Source: Alphaproteobacteria bacterium
GTDB taxonomy: Bacteria > Pseudomonadota > Alphaproteobacteria > Rhodospirillales > Casp-alpha2
Direction: 5' to 3'
Assembly: GCA_014382345.1 (NCBI GenBank)
Contig: JACNJX010000049.1
Coordinates: forward strand, 19,176 to 83,175
DNA: 64,000 bases
In this document: positions 1 through 8,582 of the stretch, piece after piece
How positions within the stretch are numbered: position 1 is the first letter of the stretch
How the letters are laid out: every line of letters begins with the position of its first letter
Notes under the pieces: model-generated
Told to the model about the DNA's origin: nothing
Database searches by the model: none
What the model saw: the letters and a program-made list of their open reading frames with translations, nothing else
Translations under genes and position numbers: made by a program

Positions 1-346
1 CGGTTGGCACCAACCCTCGACCCTGTTCGAGTTGATGGTCAACCTGAAGAAATGGAAGGCCCTCCCCACTTCGGCCAAGGCGCAGATCGAAGCCGTTTGC
101 GGCGACAACATCCGCTATGGGCTTGCCGAAGGCGCCTCCGCGCAGTTCAAGGCCCTTAAGGTACTGCAGAAAGAAGGCGTCTCCATCCGAAAGTGGCCCG
201 GAGAAATCCTGGACGCCCTGAAAGCCGCATGGGAAGACGTCGCTTTCGAGGAAACCGAAAAAGACAGGACTTTCAAGCGGGTTTGGAAATCCCTCAAGGC
301 TTTTCGGGAAAATTACGCCATCTGGCGGGAACTGAATTCGCCTTAA
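1..346 (+). CDS. TRAP transporter substrate-binding protein, DctP type (C-terminal part)
   Basis: This is the last 114 residues of a periplasmic receptor that would deliver organic acids to a TRAP transporter; the rest lies before the window. The open frame runs in from base 2 without a start. It begins GWHQPSTLFELMVNLKKW, which resembles the C-terminal segment of DctP-family receptors. The stop overlaps by a few bases the stop of the convergent DUF2336 gene. The family call comes from remembered sequence pattern, and the ligand cannot be inferred. The permease genes of this system are not visible; the TAXI-type operon at 2.2-6.2 kb is a different TRAP class. Confidence 0.75.
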   Translation, partial: GWHQPSTLFELMVNLKKWKALPTSAKAQIEAVCGDNIRYGLAEGASAQFKALKVLQKEGVSIRKWPGEILDALKAAWEDVAFEETEKDRTFKRVWKSLKAFRENYAIWRELNSP

Positions 347-1485
347 GCCGCATCCGCGTCTTCGAGGACATCGCTGGGCAGCTGGTTCATCTTGGTCAGC
401 AGATAATTCAAATCGCTGGATTCAAATTCGACGCCAAGATCATCGTATTGCGTCATAATCCGTTCGATCATGCGCCGAGAGTAGCGTTCCCGATCGTGTT
501 CCCGTCCGTCGTATTCCATTTCCATGGACACGTCGATGGCGGCGCGCACGGCCACCAGTTGCGGCAGGGGTATCTCCGCCTTACGGCAAAGGGTCCGGAG
601 CCCAAGGGTCCCTGAATCGTATATCAACTGACGCGCGTTCATCAAAGACACCCCGGCCAGCTCCGCGATGCCGGCTTCGAAAAACATCATGTCGCCCATG
701 CACAGGCCACGCAGGAGGATGGAAGGCGTCAACCGCCCATTTTCGTGCAACTGTTTAACCAGACGCTCCACATCGCCTTCTTCGGAATTCGTGGACAGCG
801 TAATTACGGCGCGTTCCCGGGTTTGCAGGATCAGGTCGGTGACAACGTTATCCGGCAGATCCTCGCGCCCGATCAGGTCGGCGGCGAATTTTTCCGACAC
901 CAGAGTGACCAGGCGTTCCGAAACCGTCACGGGAAGCTTGCCACGATGCACCATGGCATCTTGGATGCTTTCCCGGTCGCCCAACGTATCAACCACCTTC
1001 ATCATGGAGCGTTCGGAAATATCGGCGCCTTCATTGGCGACCAGGGACGTAACCGCTTCCTCATTGCCCGTTTCCACCAAGGCGTCAGCGACATCTTCGG
1101 ACACGCTTGAGCGCTTGGCGATGGCAACCTGTTTCTCCGGGGACTGGCTGTTGACGATGGCAATCAGGTCATCATCGGTCAGAACCTCGGAAAACTGCAG
1201 CACCGGCAGGGCAACCTGCGCCACGTCCCGGGCCAGGCTAACCGCCACGTCATGGGGGATATTCGGGTTTTCCTTGAGGTTCTGAGCCAGGGCTTCCCGG
1301 ACGCGGACCTCCGCATCCTTAACCATGACATGGAAGATTTCTTCCGCCAGCTTCCGTTCGGTATCGCTTAAAGCCCCGGCACTGAACCCATTGGCGATCT
1401 TCGCCGCCGTCTCAGCACGGGTGTCGCCCGAAGGGTCTGATAAAAGCTTGGTTACGTCTTCCTGGGTTAGTTTATTTTCGGTCAT
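343..1485 (-). CDS. DUF2336 domain-containing protein
   Basis: The protein has 380 residues, is predicted soluble and mostly helical, and is rich in short helix-turn-helix units such as DLPDNVVTDLILQTRERA, like HEAT or leucine-rich variant repeats. The pattern resembles the DUF2336 family of alphaproteobacteria, whose function I do not know. No signal peptide, membrane segment or catalytic motif is visible. It starts with ATG after a purine-rich stretch (CGGAGAG on the minus strand). The neighbours are an unrelated convergent gene and a divergent cytochrome c gene, so context gives no functional clue. Confidence 0.7.
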   Translation of the reverse strand: MTENKLTQEDVTKLLSDPSGDTRAETAAKIANGFSAGALSDTERKLAEEIFHVMVKDAEVRVREALAQNLKENPNIPHDVAVSLARDVAQVALPVLQFSEVLTDDDLIAIVNSQSPEKQVAIAKRSSVSEDVADALVETGNEEAVTSLVANEGADISERSMMKVVDTLGDRESIQDAMVHRGKLPVTVSERLVTLVSEKFAADLIGREDLPDNVVTDLILQTRERAVITLSTNSEEGDVERLVKQLHENGRLTPSILLRGLCMGDMMFFEAGIAELAGVSLMNARQLIYDSGTLGLRTLCRKAEIPLPQLVAVRAAIDVSMEMEYDGREHDRERYSRRMIERIMTQYDDLGVEFESSDLNYLLTKMNQLPSDVLEDADAA

Positions 1486-1668
1486 GAGCCGAGACTCTCC
1501 GAGGGGGTTTCTGAGCCGCCGGAAGGCACACTATAGCCTGCAAGCCGTCCCGTAAGTTATAGGATAACATGGAATGACTCTACAGTGACAACGATCACAA
1601 CATATTGTAGCCATATTCCTTCATCATAAACACCAGGATGAATTACCCCCTCAAATCGTCGGGAACTG

Positions 1669-1697
1669 TTGCAAGGCGGGGGTGAACCTCATATATA
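1669..1697 (+). promoter_or_regulatory. Candidate sigma-70-type promoter of the cytochrome c gene
   Basis: TTGCAA (1669-1674) is followed after exactly 17 bases by TATATA (1692-1697). This predicts a transcript start near 1704, about 50 bases before the cytochrome c start codon. Both hexamers are close to consensus. The call is inferred from sequence only. Confidence 0.5.
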
Positions 1698-1753
1698 GAG
1701 ACCCCGAATTCCATTCGATAAATTACATGTCCACTACTTAGAGGCTCTCCCCC

Positions 1754-2131
1754 ATGAACAAAGCAAAATTTTTCGCTGTTGCCCTGGCTTCGGCTTTGGC
1801 ATTGACGAGCGGTGCCGCGATGGCCGCAGGCGATGCCGGAAAAGGCAAAAAGGTTTTCAATAAGTGCAAAGCCTGCCACAGCACCGAAGCCGGTAAAAAG
1901 AAAATCGGACCGTCCATGTTCGGTATTGTTGGCCGTAAAGCCGGAACCACAGAAGGGTACCGTTTCTCCGAAGCCATGAAAGCCAGCGGCCTGACCTGGG
2001 ACGAAGCCACCCTGGACAAATTCCTGAAAAAGCCGAAAACGCTCGTCAAGAAAACGAAAATGAGCTTCGCCGGCCTGAAGAAAGACTCGCAGCGCGCCGA
2101 CGTCATCGCCTACCTGAATACGTTGAAATAA
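1754..2131 (+). CDS. Periplasmic class I cytochrome c (c2-like)
   Basis: A small soluble electron carrier of the periplasm, 125 residues long. Residues 1-24 form a signal peptide ending in AAMA. The haem attachment motif CKACH is at 38-42 and the likely axial methionine is M103 in KTKMSFAG. The fold is the short c2/mitochondrial type (GPSMFGIVGRKAGT, then YRFSEAM). The start ATG is preceded by GAGG at about 10 bases. The gene appears to be a single-gene transcription unit, with its own promoter at 1669 and a strong terminator at 2156. Its partner, such as the bc1 complex or an oxidase, is not in the window. Confidence 0.9.
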   Translation: MNKAKFFAVALASALALTSGAAMAAGDAGKGKKVFNKCKACHSTEAGKKKIGPSMFGIVGRKAGTTEGYRFSEAMKASGLTWDEATLDKFLKKPKTLVKKTKMSFAGLKKDSQRADVIAYLNTLK

Positions 2132-2155
2132 CGCAGCCCTCGCGAACAGCTTACG

Positions 2156-2192
2156 AAAAACGCCGCCGGGTAAAACCGGCGGCGTTTTTTTT
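2156..2192. terminator. Bidirectional rho-independent terminator
   Basis: A perfect 9-bp GC stem (2161-2169 with 2176-2184) has a 6-base loop. It is followed by eight T (2185-2192) on the plus strand and preceded by five A (2156-2160). It can therefore end both the cytochrome c transcript (plus) and the convergent usp/TRAP transcript (minus). Confidence 0.85.
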
Positions 2193-2247
2193 CGCTAATT
2201 TTTTGGAACTTCACCGGGTGGACCTTCCCCAAGGCGCGGACGAACCG

Positions 2248-2676
2248 CTATTCCCGAACCACCAGCACCGAGCAATTGGCGTGACGCATCACCCGGGCGG
2301 CATTGGGGCCCAGCAGGTAATCTTTTAGTTCCGGACGGTGGGACCCCATAACGATCAAATCAGCCGATATCTCTTCCGCAACATCGATAATTTCTTCGTA
2401 GATGTGGCCATACCGGACAATAGCTTCGACCGTGATGTCTTCAGGCACGTTCTTCGAACAGAAGGCCTTCAGTTTTTCCTTCTGGTCGGCCATGGCTTTT
2501 TCCTCAAAATCAGCAGGAAAGAACCCACCGACCACGGCCATGCCGAAATCCGGCACGACGGTCACTACGTGCAACGTAGCCTCATATGTCTTGGCCAAGT
2601 CTATGGATGTCGGCAGGGCCTTCACCCACGAAGCGGTTTCATTCAGGTCAACCGACAGCAGGATATTCTTATACAT
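2248..2676 (-). CDS. Universal stress protein (UspA family), TRAP-linked
   Basis: A 142-residue single UspA domain beginning MYKNILLSVDLNE. Near the C-terminus is the nucleotide-binding segment MGSHRPELKDYLLG, then NCSVLVVRE. The second glycine of the canonical G-x2-G-x9-G(S/T) pattern is replaced by R and the final GS by GP, a variation I associate with the Usp type found beside TRAP transporters. The gene lies 15 bases behind the fused TRAP permease, so it is the last gene of that operon. In Halomonas the Usp protein TeaD is encoded with a TRAP system and modulates it; a similar role here is inference from context. Confidence 0.85.
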   Translation of the reverse strand: MYKNILLSVDLNETASWVKALPTSIDLAKTYEATLHVVTVVPDFGMAVVGGFFPADFEEKAMADQKEKLKAFCSKNVPEDITVEAIVRYGHIYEEIIDVAEEISADLIVMGSHRPELKDYLLGPNAARVMRHANCSVLVVRE

Positions 2677-2691
2677 GACGCCACCCTCCCT

Positions 2692-5103
2692 TTACTCACC
2701 GCCACCGGCAGCCGCCATGGCGGGTTGTAGCCGCCTCCGGCGAATAAGCTGAAGGCCTAGAACGAGAACAATCAAAGCCAGGCCGACAGGATAAATTAAC
2801 TCTTTGGGCGGTTGGCCGACCCGTTCCTCATCAAACTCGGTCATGTAATCGCCGATTTCAATCCCGACCGTGTCCGCCAAACCCTTGGGCGTCAAGTCGG
2901 TGACCTCGAAGCGGCCGTCGCCGGCAGGCGCCAGCTTGATCCCGTAACGGGCTTCCGGGCTGGTGTCCTTAAGGTTGGGCGTGAATACCGTGTAGAGTTT
3001 GAACCGGTCGCCGTAATCGGTGGACCGCGTCAAATGAAAACGAACCGAGTAGCCCGGCGTCCCCGATACTTCCCCGGTTGCAAATTTCGCCGGATCGAAA
3101 CCGGCGTATTTCGGGAAAAACTGATTCATGACGAAATCGGGCCGGAACAGGCACACCACAATGGCCACCAGAATAATGCTTTCGACAATCGTAGTCTTAA
3201 CGAGGATCCACCCCTGTACCAGCGAACTGAAACTGAACATCGCCAGCAGCGTCATGGCGAAGATCAACAAACCGTGCCAAACGGTGTCGACCCCGACCAG
3301 AAGCAATTCCGGATTAAAGATGAAGATAAACGGCAGGATCGCCGTGCGGATATCATAGACGAACCCCTGTATCCCGGTCTTGATCGGATCGGCCCGGGAT
3401 ATGGCGGCAGCCGCAAACGCCGCCAGACAGACCGGTGGAGTATCGTCCGCCAGGATACCAAAGTAGAACACGAACAGGTGCACCGAAATCAACGGCAACA
3501 CCAAGCCCGCCGCCGTTCCCAGTTCCACCAGCACGCCGGCCAGCAGGGACGCGACGACCAGATAATTCGCCGTCGTCGGCAGACCCATGCCGAGAATCAG
3601 GCTCAACACCGCGGTTAAAATCAGAAGAATGTAAACGTTGCCGCCGGAAATGGCCTCGATCACGCCGACCAGGGCGTTGTTCAACCCCGTAGAACCGACG
3701 GCGCCAACGATGATCCCCGCCGTCGCCACGGCGATGGCGATACCGACCATGTTGCGGGCGCCGGCGATAAGGCCGCCATAGATTTCCTGGAAGCCTGCCT
3801 TGACCGCGGCGGCAACATCGCCCGCGCCTGTTTTCTTCTCATGCCAGACATGCTCCAGAACCATGATCCCCATCATCAACAGGATCGAATAGAAAACAGC
3901 CGTGCCGGCCGTCCAGCGCTCCACCATCAGGAGATAAACCAGCACTACAATCGGAACAATATAATGAAGGCCGCTTTTGAAGGTCTTGCCAAGCGGTGGG
4001 ATGTCTTCTTTCGGCATGCCCTTGAGTCCCAGCTTCATGGCTTCAAGGTGCGAGATGTAGATCAGCGCGATATAGCTGGACACCGCCGGGATAAAAGCCG
4101 CCTTGACGACGTCGAAATAGGATATGCCGATCAGCTCGGCGATGATGAAGGCGGCTGCCCCCATGATCGGCGGCATCAATTGGCCGTTGGTGGACGCTGC
4201 GACCTCAATGGCGCCGGCCTTGGTCGCCGACATGCCCATTTTTCGCATCACCGGAATGGTAAACACACCCGTCGTCACGACGTTGGCAATGGACGATCCC
4301 GAAATGGCGCCGGTCATGCCCGATGCCAGAATCGCCGCCTTGGCCGGGCCACCCCGGTATTTACCGACCAGCGCGAAGGACAGGTCTAGGAAATACTTGC
4401 CCGCGCCGGCCTTGTCCAGCAACGCGCCGAACAGCACGAAAAGGAATACGAAGCTGACGGAAACGTCGATAGGCAATCCGAAAATCGCCTCCTGGCCCAG
4501 CCATTGGTATCCGATCAGGCGATTAATGGAGAGGCCACGGTGCGAAATAAGGTCCGGCATGATCTGGCCGAAATAGGAATACAGAAGAAAAACGGAAGCA
4601 ACGATGACCAGCGGTTTGCCGATGGCCCGCCGCGTCGCCTCCAAAAGCAACAGAACGCCGATGGAGCCCAGGATGGCCTCGAAGGGAAACTCAAATCCCA
4701 TGATGTCCCATGTCCACAGAACACCGGCGCGCGACACCAACCCGTCCCAGCCGAGAAACATGTAAAGGGCGCACCCCGTGCTAAGGAACGCCAGAACAAT
4801 GTCATAAACCGGAATGCGGGCCGTCGCCAAAGAACGGGCAGCCGGAAACATCAAAAAACAAAGTAAAAAAGCGAAAGACAGGTGGATGCCCCGAGCTGGA
4901 ACGTCAGTAATAATTGCGAAATTGAACATGTATGGGAACGGAGACGCGATCCATAATTGGAACAGCGACCACAGCGCCGCGATAACGCCGACGACAACAG
5001 CTAGACGCGGGCCGTGCTTGCGCCCAACGTATTCTATTTCTTCGATCTGTTTTTCGATATCTTCCTGGGAAACATCAGGAATAGCGGATGTCGTCTCGGC
5101 CAT
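2692..5103 (-). CDS. TRAP transporter fused permease (DctQM fusion, TAXI class) with C-terminal DUF3394
   Basis: An inner membrane protein of 803 residues in which the small and large TRAP permease subunits are fused. It imports a solute delivered by the adjacent TAXI receptor using an ion gradient. Many hydrophobic segments are visible from residue 30 to 640. Glycine-rich stretches typical of DctM include GMTGAISGSSIANVVTTGVF and LGMGLPTTANYLVVASLLAG. Residues from about 650 to 770 are a soluble part containing a PDZ-like stretch (TPKGLADTVGIEIGD), followed by one last membrane segment and a basic tail, matching the DUF3394 extension of this class. The start has GGGGGGAAGG just upstream. Substrate unknown. 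Confidence 0.9.
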   Translation of the reverse strand: MAETTSAIPDVSQEDIEKQIEEIEYVGRKHGPRLAVVVGVIAALWSLFQLWIASPFPYMFNFAIITDVPARGIHLSFAFLLCFLMFPAARSLATARIPVYDIVLAFLSTGCALYMFLGWDGLVSRAGVLWTWDIMGFEFPFEAILGSIGVLLLLEATRRAIGKPLVIVASVFLLYSYFGQIMPDLISHRGLSINRLIGYQWLGQEAIFGLPIDVSVSFVFLFVLFGALLDKAGAGKYFLDLSFALVGKYRGGPAKAAILASGMTGAISGSSIANVVTTGVFTIPVMRKMGMSATKAGAIEVAASTNGQLMPPIMGAAAFIIAELIGISYFDVVKAAFIPAVSSYIALIYISHLEAMKLGLKGMPKEDIPPLGKTFKSGLHYIVPIVVLVYLLMVERWTAGTAVFYSILLMMGIMVLEHVWHEKKTGAGDVAAAVKAGFQEIYGGLIAGARNMVGIAIAVATAGIIVGAVGSTGLNNALVGVIEAISGGNVYILLILTAVLSLILGMGLPTTANYLVVASLLAGVLVELGTAAGLVLPLISVHLFVFYFGILADDTPPVCLAAFAAAAISRADPIKTGIQGFVYDIRTAILPFIFIFNPELLLVGVDTVWHGLLIFAMTLLAMFSFSSLVQGWILVKTTIVESIILVAIVVCLFRPDFVMNQFFPKYAGFDPAKFATGEVSGTPGYSVRFHLTRSTDYGDRFKLYTVFTPNLKDTSPEARYGIKLAPAGDGRFEVTDLTPKGLADTVGIEIGDYMTEFDEERVGQPPKELIYPVGLALIVLVLGLQLIRRRRLQPAMAAAGGGE

Positions 5104-5151
5104 GAACCTTCCCCCCGGGGGATAAAAATACGCGGCAACATGAGAAAGACC

Positions 5152-5190
5152 TCGGCGCCCCGATCCGTAAAACCGGATACGAGGCGCCGA
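5152..5190 (-). promoter_or_regulatory. Intercistronic stem-loop between TAXI receptor and permease genes
   Basis: An 8-bp outer stem (TCGGCGCC at 5152-5159 with GGCGCCGA at 5183-5190) encloses an inner 5-bp stem (5163-5167 with 5174-5178). No T tract follows, so it is not a full terminator. Such hairpins often protect the upstream message or cut read-through, giving more receptor than permease. That role is inference. Confidence 0.55.
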
Positions 5191-5210
5191 AATCCATCAG
5201 ACTGGAGAAA

Positions 5211-6209
5211 CTACATCCAACCCTTTTCCTTGTAGTATTTCACGGCGCCGGGATGCAGCGGCGCGGACAAGGCGTTCTTGATCATCAATTTGGGATCAAG
5301 GTTCTTGAACGCCGGATGCAGGCCTCGGAAATCGTCGAGATTTTCGAAAACCGCACGAACGACTTCGTAGACCACGTTTTCATCGACATCGGCACTGGTT
5401 ACGAAGGTCGCCATCACGCCAAAGGTGGTGACGTCGGCATCCGTCGTCTTGTAGGTGCCTTTCGGAATGGTCGCAAAGGCGTAATACGGATTGGCGTCAA
5501 CCAGACCTTTTTCCACGGAAGTCTTCAGGTTGATGATCTTTGCGCCACAGCCATCTGTCGCCACAGAAACACCCGCGTTGGGAACGCCGACGGTATAGCC
5601 GTAGGCGTCGATCTTGCCGTCACACAGCGCTTTCGACTGCTCGGTCGAGGTCAACTCAGTGGCAACCTGGAAGTCGCTGGTCTTGGTGCCGTATTTCTGC
5701 ATCAGGACTTCGGTCGTGCCGCGTTGACCGGAACCGGGGTTGCCGATATTGAACCGCTTGCCCTTGAGATCCTTCCACGACGCGATGCCGGAATCACCGC
5801 CAACGATGATGTGATAAGGCTCGGGGTGCACCGAGAACACGGCCCGCAGCTTCTTGTAGGCTTTGCCCTTGTACTTGGACGAACCGTTATAGGCATGAAA
5901 CTGCCAGTCGGATTGAGCAACGCCGAAGTCCAGTTCGCCTTCTTTGATCTGGCCGATGTTGTAGTTGGAACCGCCGGTCGACGGAGCCGAGCAACGAATG
6001 CCGTGCTTGCGACCGGTCTTGCGGCCTTCGGCGGCGGCTTTGTGAACCATACGGCAAACCGACTGGCCGACGACGAAATAAACGCCGGTTGGCCCACCGG
6101 TTCCGATGGAGATGAATTTTTTCTTGGCTTCGGCGGGACTGGTCCCGGCGAGGCTGAAGGCGCCTACCGCAACGGCAAGGGCCAAGGTGGATACAGTCAA
6201 CTTTCTCAT
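5211..6209 (-). CDS. TAXI family TRAP transporter solute receptor
   Basis: A periplasmic binding protein of 332 residues. The chosen ATG at 6209 has a strong GGAGGAG ribosome site 7-8 bases upstream and opens a clear signal peptide (MRKLTVSTLALAVAVGAFSL, ending around SPAEA). A longer open frame to 6380 would place about 57 basic, non-conserved residues before the signal and is rejected. The mature protein starts KKKFISIGTGGPTGVYFVVG, the typical TAXI N-terminus. GNPGSGQRGTTEVLM is another family stretch. It is the first gene of the operon with the fused permease and UspA protein. Confidence 0.9.
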   Translation of the reverse strand: MRKLTVSTLALAVAVGAFSLAGTSPAEAKKKFISIGTGGPTGVYFVVGQSVCRMVHKAAAEGRKTGRKHGIRCSAPSTGGSNYNIGQIKEGELDFGVAQSDWQFHAYNGSSKYKGKAYKKLRAVFSVHPEPYHIIVGGDSGIASWKDLKGKRFNIGNPGSGQRGTTEVLMQKYGTKTSDFQVATELTSTEQSKALCDGKIDAYGYTVGVPNAGVSVATDGCGAKIINLKTSVEKGLVDANPYYAFATIPKGTYKTTDADVTTFGVMATFVTSADVDENVVYEVVRAVFENLDDFRGLHPAFKNLDPKLMIKNALSAPLHPGAVKYYKEKGWM

Positions 6210-6625
6210 TTTTGAAACTCCTCCCTGTAAAAATTGGGAAATAATTGTGAGGTTATGACGCCTCCTCCCTCCCCGTAACCGGCGACCGTTTCCACACTTC
6301 TCTTTCGGCGGGATTTGAAAACGGACAAAACCGATCGCCAACGGATCAGGCCTTGGCGTCAGGTCATCGTGATTTCGCAACTCAAGGTATCTTGGGCTTG
6401 ATTGCCTCCCTCCATGGCCAAATTTAAATCGGCTCTGTTGTGAGGATTTATCTCAAACCGCTCCGGCCTAAATCAATCGGAGACTTAAAGACCAAGGCGA
6501 CTATTCCTAAGGACACACTGTACCGAAGGAACCTGAACACAACCTTATCCCGATAAAATATTGGGACGCAACCGGAGTCTTTTTTTTAAGTATATTGTAT
6601 ACAAACCGCCGTTTTCGCGGATGTC
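6210..6625. other. 416-base AT-rich regulatory gap upstream of the TAXI operon
   Basis: No convincing gene lies here. The stretch is AT-richer than its surroundings and holds the ribosome site of the TAXI receptor gene and the palindrome at 6595-6604. A run of eight T on the plus strand near 6581-6588 has no strong stem next to it. Promoter elements for the TAXI operon probably lie here, but none stands out clearly. Confidence 0.5.
6595..6604. promoter_or_regulatory. Candidate GntR/FadR-type operator palindrome
   Basis: TTGTATACAA is a perfect 10-bp palindrome inside an AT-rich stretch. The core GTATAC is typical of FadR-subfamily GntR operators, which often control uptake of organic acids. 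It lies about 385 bases upstream of the TAXI receptor start and 22 bases beyond the stop of the unknown gene at 6626. No GntR regulator is encoded in the window. Confidence 0.35.
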
Positions 6626-7123
6626 TCATCCAGCATCGAAACCGGTGGGGATCATCTTCCATTCCAACCAGACGCGGGCTGGAAATCTTTCCTTTTTTTC
6701 CTTTTCCCCCGCCTTCAAAGCATCTTTCACATAAGGAAAGCCGCGCCTGAGTTCCCGCCACATTTCAAGGCCGAAGGGCCTGAGCTCCGGCACGTTGAGG
6801 CAGCGAAGCGTATAGGACCACACCATTGCGGCCGCGGCGTCCGACGCCAACCCCATTTTCCGGAACTGCTTGGACAACCGGTTGATTTCCAACTGACAGC
6901 CCCCCAGGGCTTCCGCCGTCGGAAGGGCGCCATCCCCGAAAATGTCCCTGGGTACAACCCCGTGCTCTTCAAAATTGATCCGCAGCACCGTGGCGATGGC
7001 GACGATGGCGCCCAGGTCCTTGTCACCCATGTTTTTGAGGGCCGTAACGAACTTTTTTATTTCCCGGGTGCTGGCCCGGAGCGCCCCGTCCTGCATTTTG
7101 TCGAGCAACCAGTCCTTCAACAT
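6626..7123 (-). CDS. Hypothetical protein coupled to the aminotransferase gene
   Basis: A 165-residue protein that I do not recognise. It is predicted soluble and helical, with no signal peptide or membrane segment. Two conserved-looking parts are TREIKKFVTALKNMGDKDLG near the N-terminus and SDAAAAMVWSYTLRCLNVPE in the middle; the C-terminus is lysine- and glutamate-rich. The ATG overlaps the end of the upstream aminotransferase gene by 7 bases, so the two are probably translated together. This supports it being a real gene. Function unknown. Confidence 0.65.
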   Translation of the reverse strand: MLKDWLLDKMQDGALRASTREIKKFVTALKNMGDKDLGAIVAIATVLRINFEEHGVVPRDIFGDGALPTAEALGGCQLEINRLSKQFRKMGLASDAAAAMVWSYTLRCLNVPELRPFGLEMWRELRRGFPYVKDALKAGEKEKKERFPARVWLEWKMIPTGFDAG

Positions 7124-8448
7124 GCGTCGTTCAGCGCCGCGTCAATAGCGTCACCCAGCAAGCCTACAAGGTCTCGGACCTGTTGGCCGTCAATAATAAA
7201 AGGCGGCGCCAGCAATACGTGATCACCCCTGGCTCCGTCGGCGGTGCCGCCGCCCGGATAACAGATCAGCCCCCGGTCCATGGCGTGTTTCTTGATGCGG
7301 GCATTCAGCTTCAAGGCCGGATCGAAAGGCTCTTTGCTGGCACGATCGGCGACCAGTTCGACCCCCCGGAACAGTCCACGCCCGCGAATATCTCCGATGT
7401 TGGCGTGGTTGCCCAATCGTTCGTGCAGCAATTCGTCCAGCAAGGCCCCTTGCGTACGCACGGCATCCAAAAGGCCGGCGGTTTCGATCTTGCGCTGAAC
7501 CGCCAATGCCCCCGCACACGCCGTCGGGTGCCCCATATAGGTATGACCGTGCTGGAAAAAACCGCTGCCCTCGCTAAACGCCCTGAACACACGCTGCGTT
7601 ACCAATGCCGCGCCGATGGGCTGGTAGCCCGCGCCCAGTCCCTTGGCGATGCAGACGATATCCGGCGTGACGCCGTCCTGCTCACAAGCAAAGGTCGTTC
7701 CCGTCCGGCCCATACCGCACATCACTTCATCCAAAATCAACAACACCCCATGACGATCGCAAATCTCGCGGATGCGTTTGAAATAGCCAGGCGACGGCGG
7801 CACCACGCCTGCCGTCGCGCCGACCACTGTCTCGGCGACGAAGGCGCAGACCGTATCCGGACCAAGGCGCTGGATTTCAGCCTCCAGTTCGTCGGCGGCG
7901 CGGATGGCGTATTCTTCGTCCGTTTCCCCATCCAGGCGGTAGCGGTAGGCATAACACGGCACGATGTGGCTGACCTCTATCAACAACGGCTCGAACGGTT
8001 CGCGCCGAAGCGCGTTACCGCCCGTCGCCAGAGCGCCCAGGGTGTTTCCGTGGTAACTCTGGCGGCGCGCGATGATCTTGCCGCGGGACGGCTCGCCGAT
8101 TTCCAGAAAGTACTGGCGTGCCATCTTCAACGCCGCCTCGACAGCTTCCGAACCGCCGGACATGAAATAGACCATGTCGATCCCGTCCGGCGCCTTGGCC
8201 GCCAACAGACCGGCCAGCTCTTCGGCCGGCTGGGACGAGAAAAAGCCGGTATGCGCAAAGGCGAGCGAGTCGACCTGGTCCTTGATCGCCTGAATGACAT
8301 CCGGGTCGGAATGACCCAGGCAACTGACGGCGGCTCCGCCGGACGCATCCAGGTAGCGCTTGCCGTCGCTATCAATAATATAAATGCCGTCGCCCTTGGC
8401 TGCGCGCGGCAGGGTGTCATGGATTTGCCGTTGAAAGACGTGTGTCAT
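7117..8448 (-). CDS. Class III (omega-type) aminotransferase
   Basis: A PLP-dependent enzyme of 443 residues and full family length. YFMSGGSEAVEAAL (about 94-107) is the cofactor phosphate region and SYHGNTLGALA (131-141) follows it. ILDEVMCGMGRTG holds the aspartate that contacts the PLP ring (D240). The Schiff-base lysine is K269 in AKGLGAGYQPIG. It would move an amino group between an amine or omega-amino acid and a keto acid; the substrate cannot be told from sequence. It is the first of two overlapping genes and is divergent from apt. Confidence 0.88.
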   Translation of the reverse strand: MTHVFQRQIHDTLPRAAKGDGIYIIDSDGKRYLDASGGAAVSCLGHSDPDVIQAIKDQVDSLAFAHTGFFSSQPAEELAGLLAAKAPDGIDMVYFMSGGSEAVEAALKMARQYFLEIGEPSRGKIIARRQSYHGNTLGALATGGNALRREPFEPLLIEVSHIVPCYAYRYRLDGETDEEYAIRAADELEAEIQRLGPDTVCAFVAETVVGATAGVVPPSPGYFKRIREICDRHGVLLILDEVMCGMGRTGTTFACEQDGVTPDIVCIAKGLGAGYQPIGAALVTQRVFRAFSEGSGFFQHGHTYMGHPTACAGALAVQRKIETAGLLDAVRTQGALLDELLHERLGNHANIGDIRGRGLFRGVELVADRASKEPFDPALKLNARIKKHAMDRGLICYPGGGTADGARGDHVLLAPPFIIDGQQVRDLVGLLGDAIDAALNDAC

Positions 8449-8582
8449 GGGAGTTTGCCTTTGACGCTTGCCATTCGGTGACCGGACCGGAATTATAGAC
8501 CGGAATTACAAGGGTATCGTTTTCCCATTTGCAGCGGGCTTGCGGCCCAAACTTACCCCGCGCCGAAAATTCAGGATAGACC

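Noticed and set aside
6570..6590. Run of T on the plus strand as a terminator
   Set aside because: No strong stem immediately before it, and no plus-strand gene ends there.
7183..8481. A 432-codon plus-strand frame
   Set aside because: Antisense to the class III aminotransferase and without recognisable motifs.
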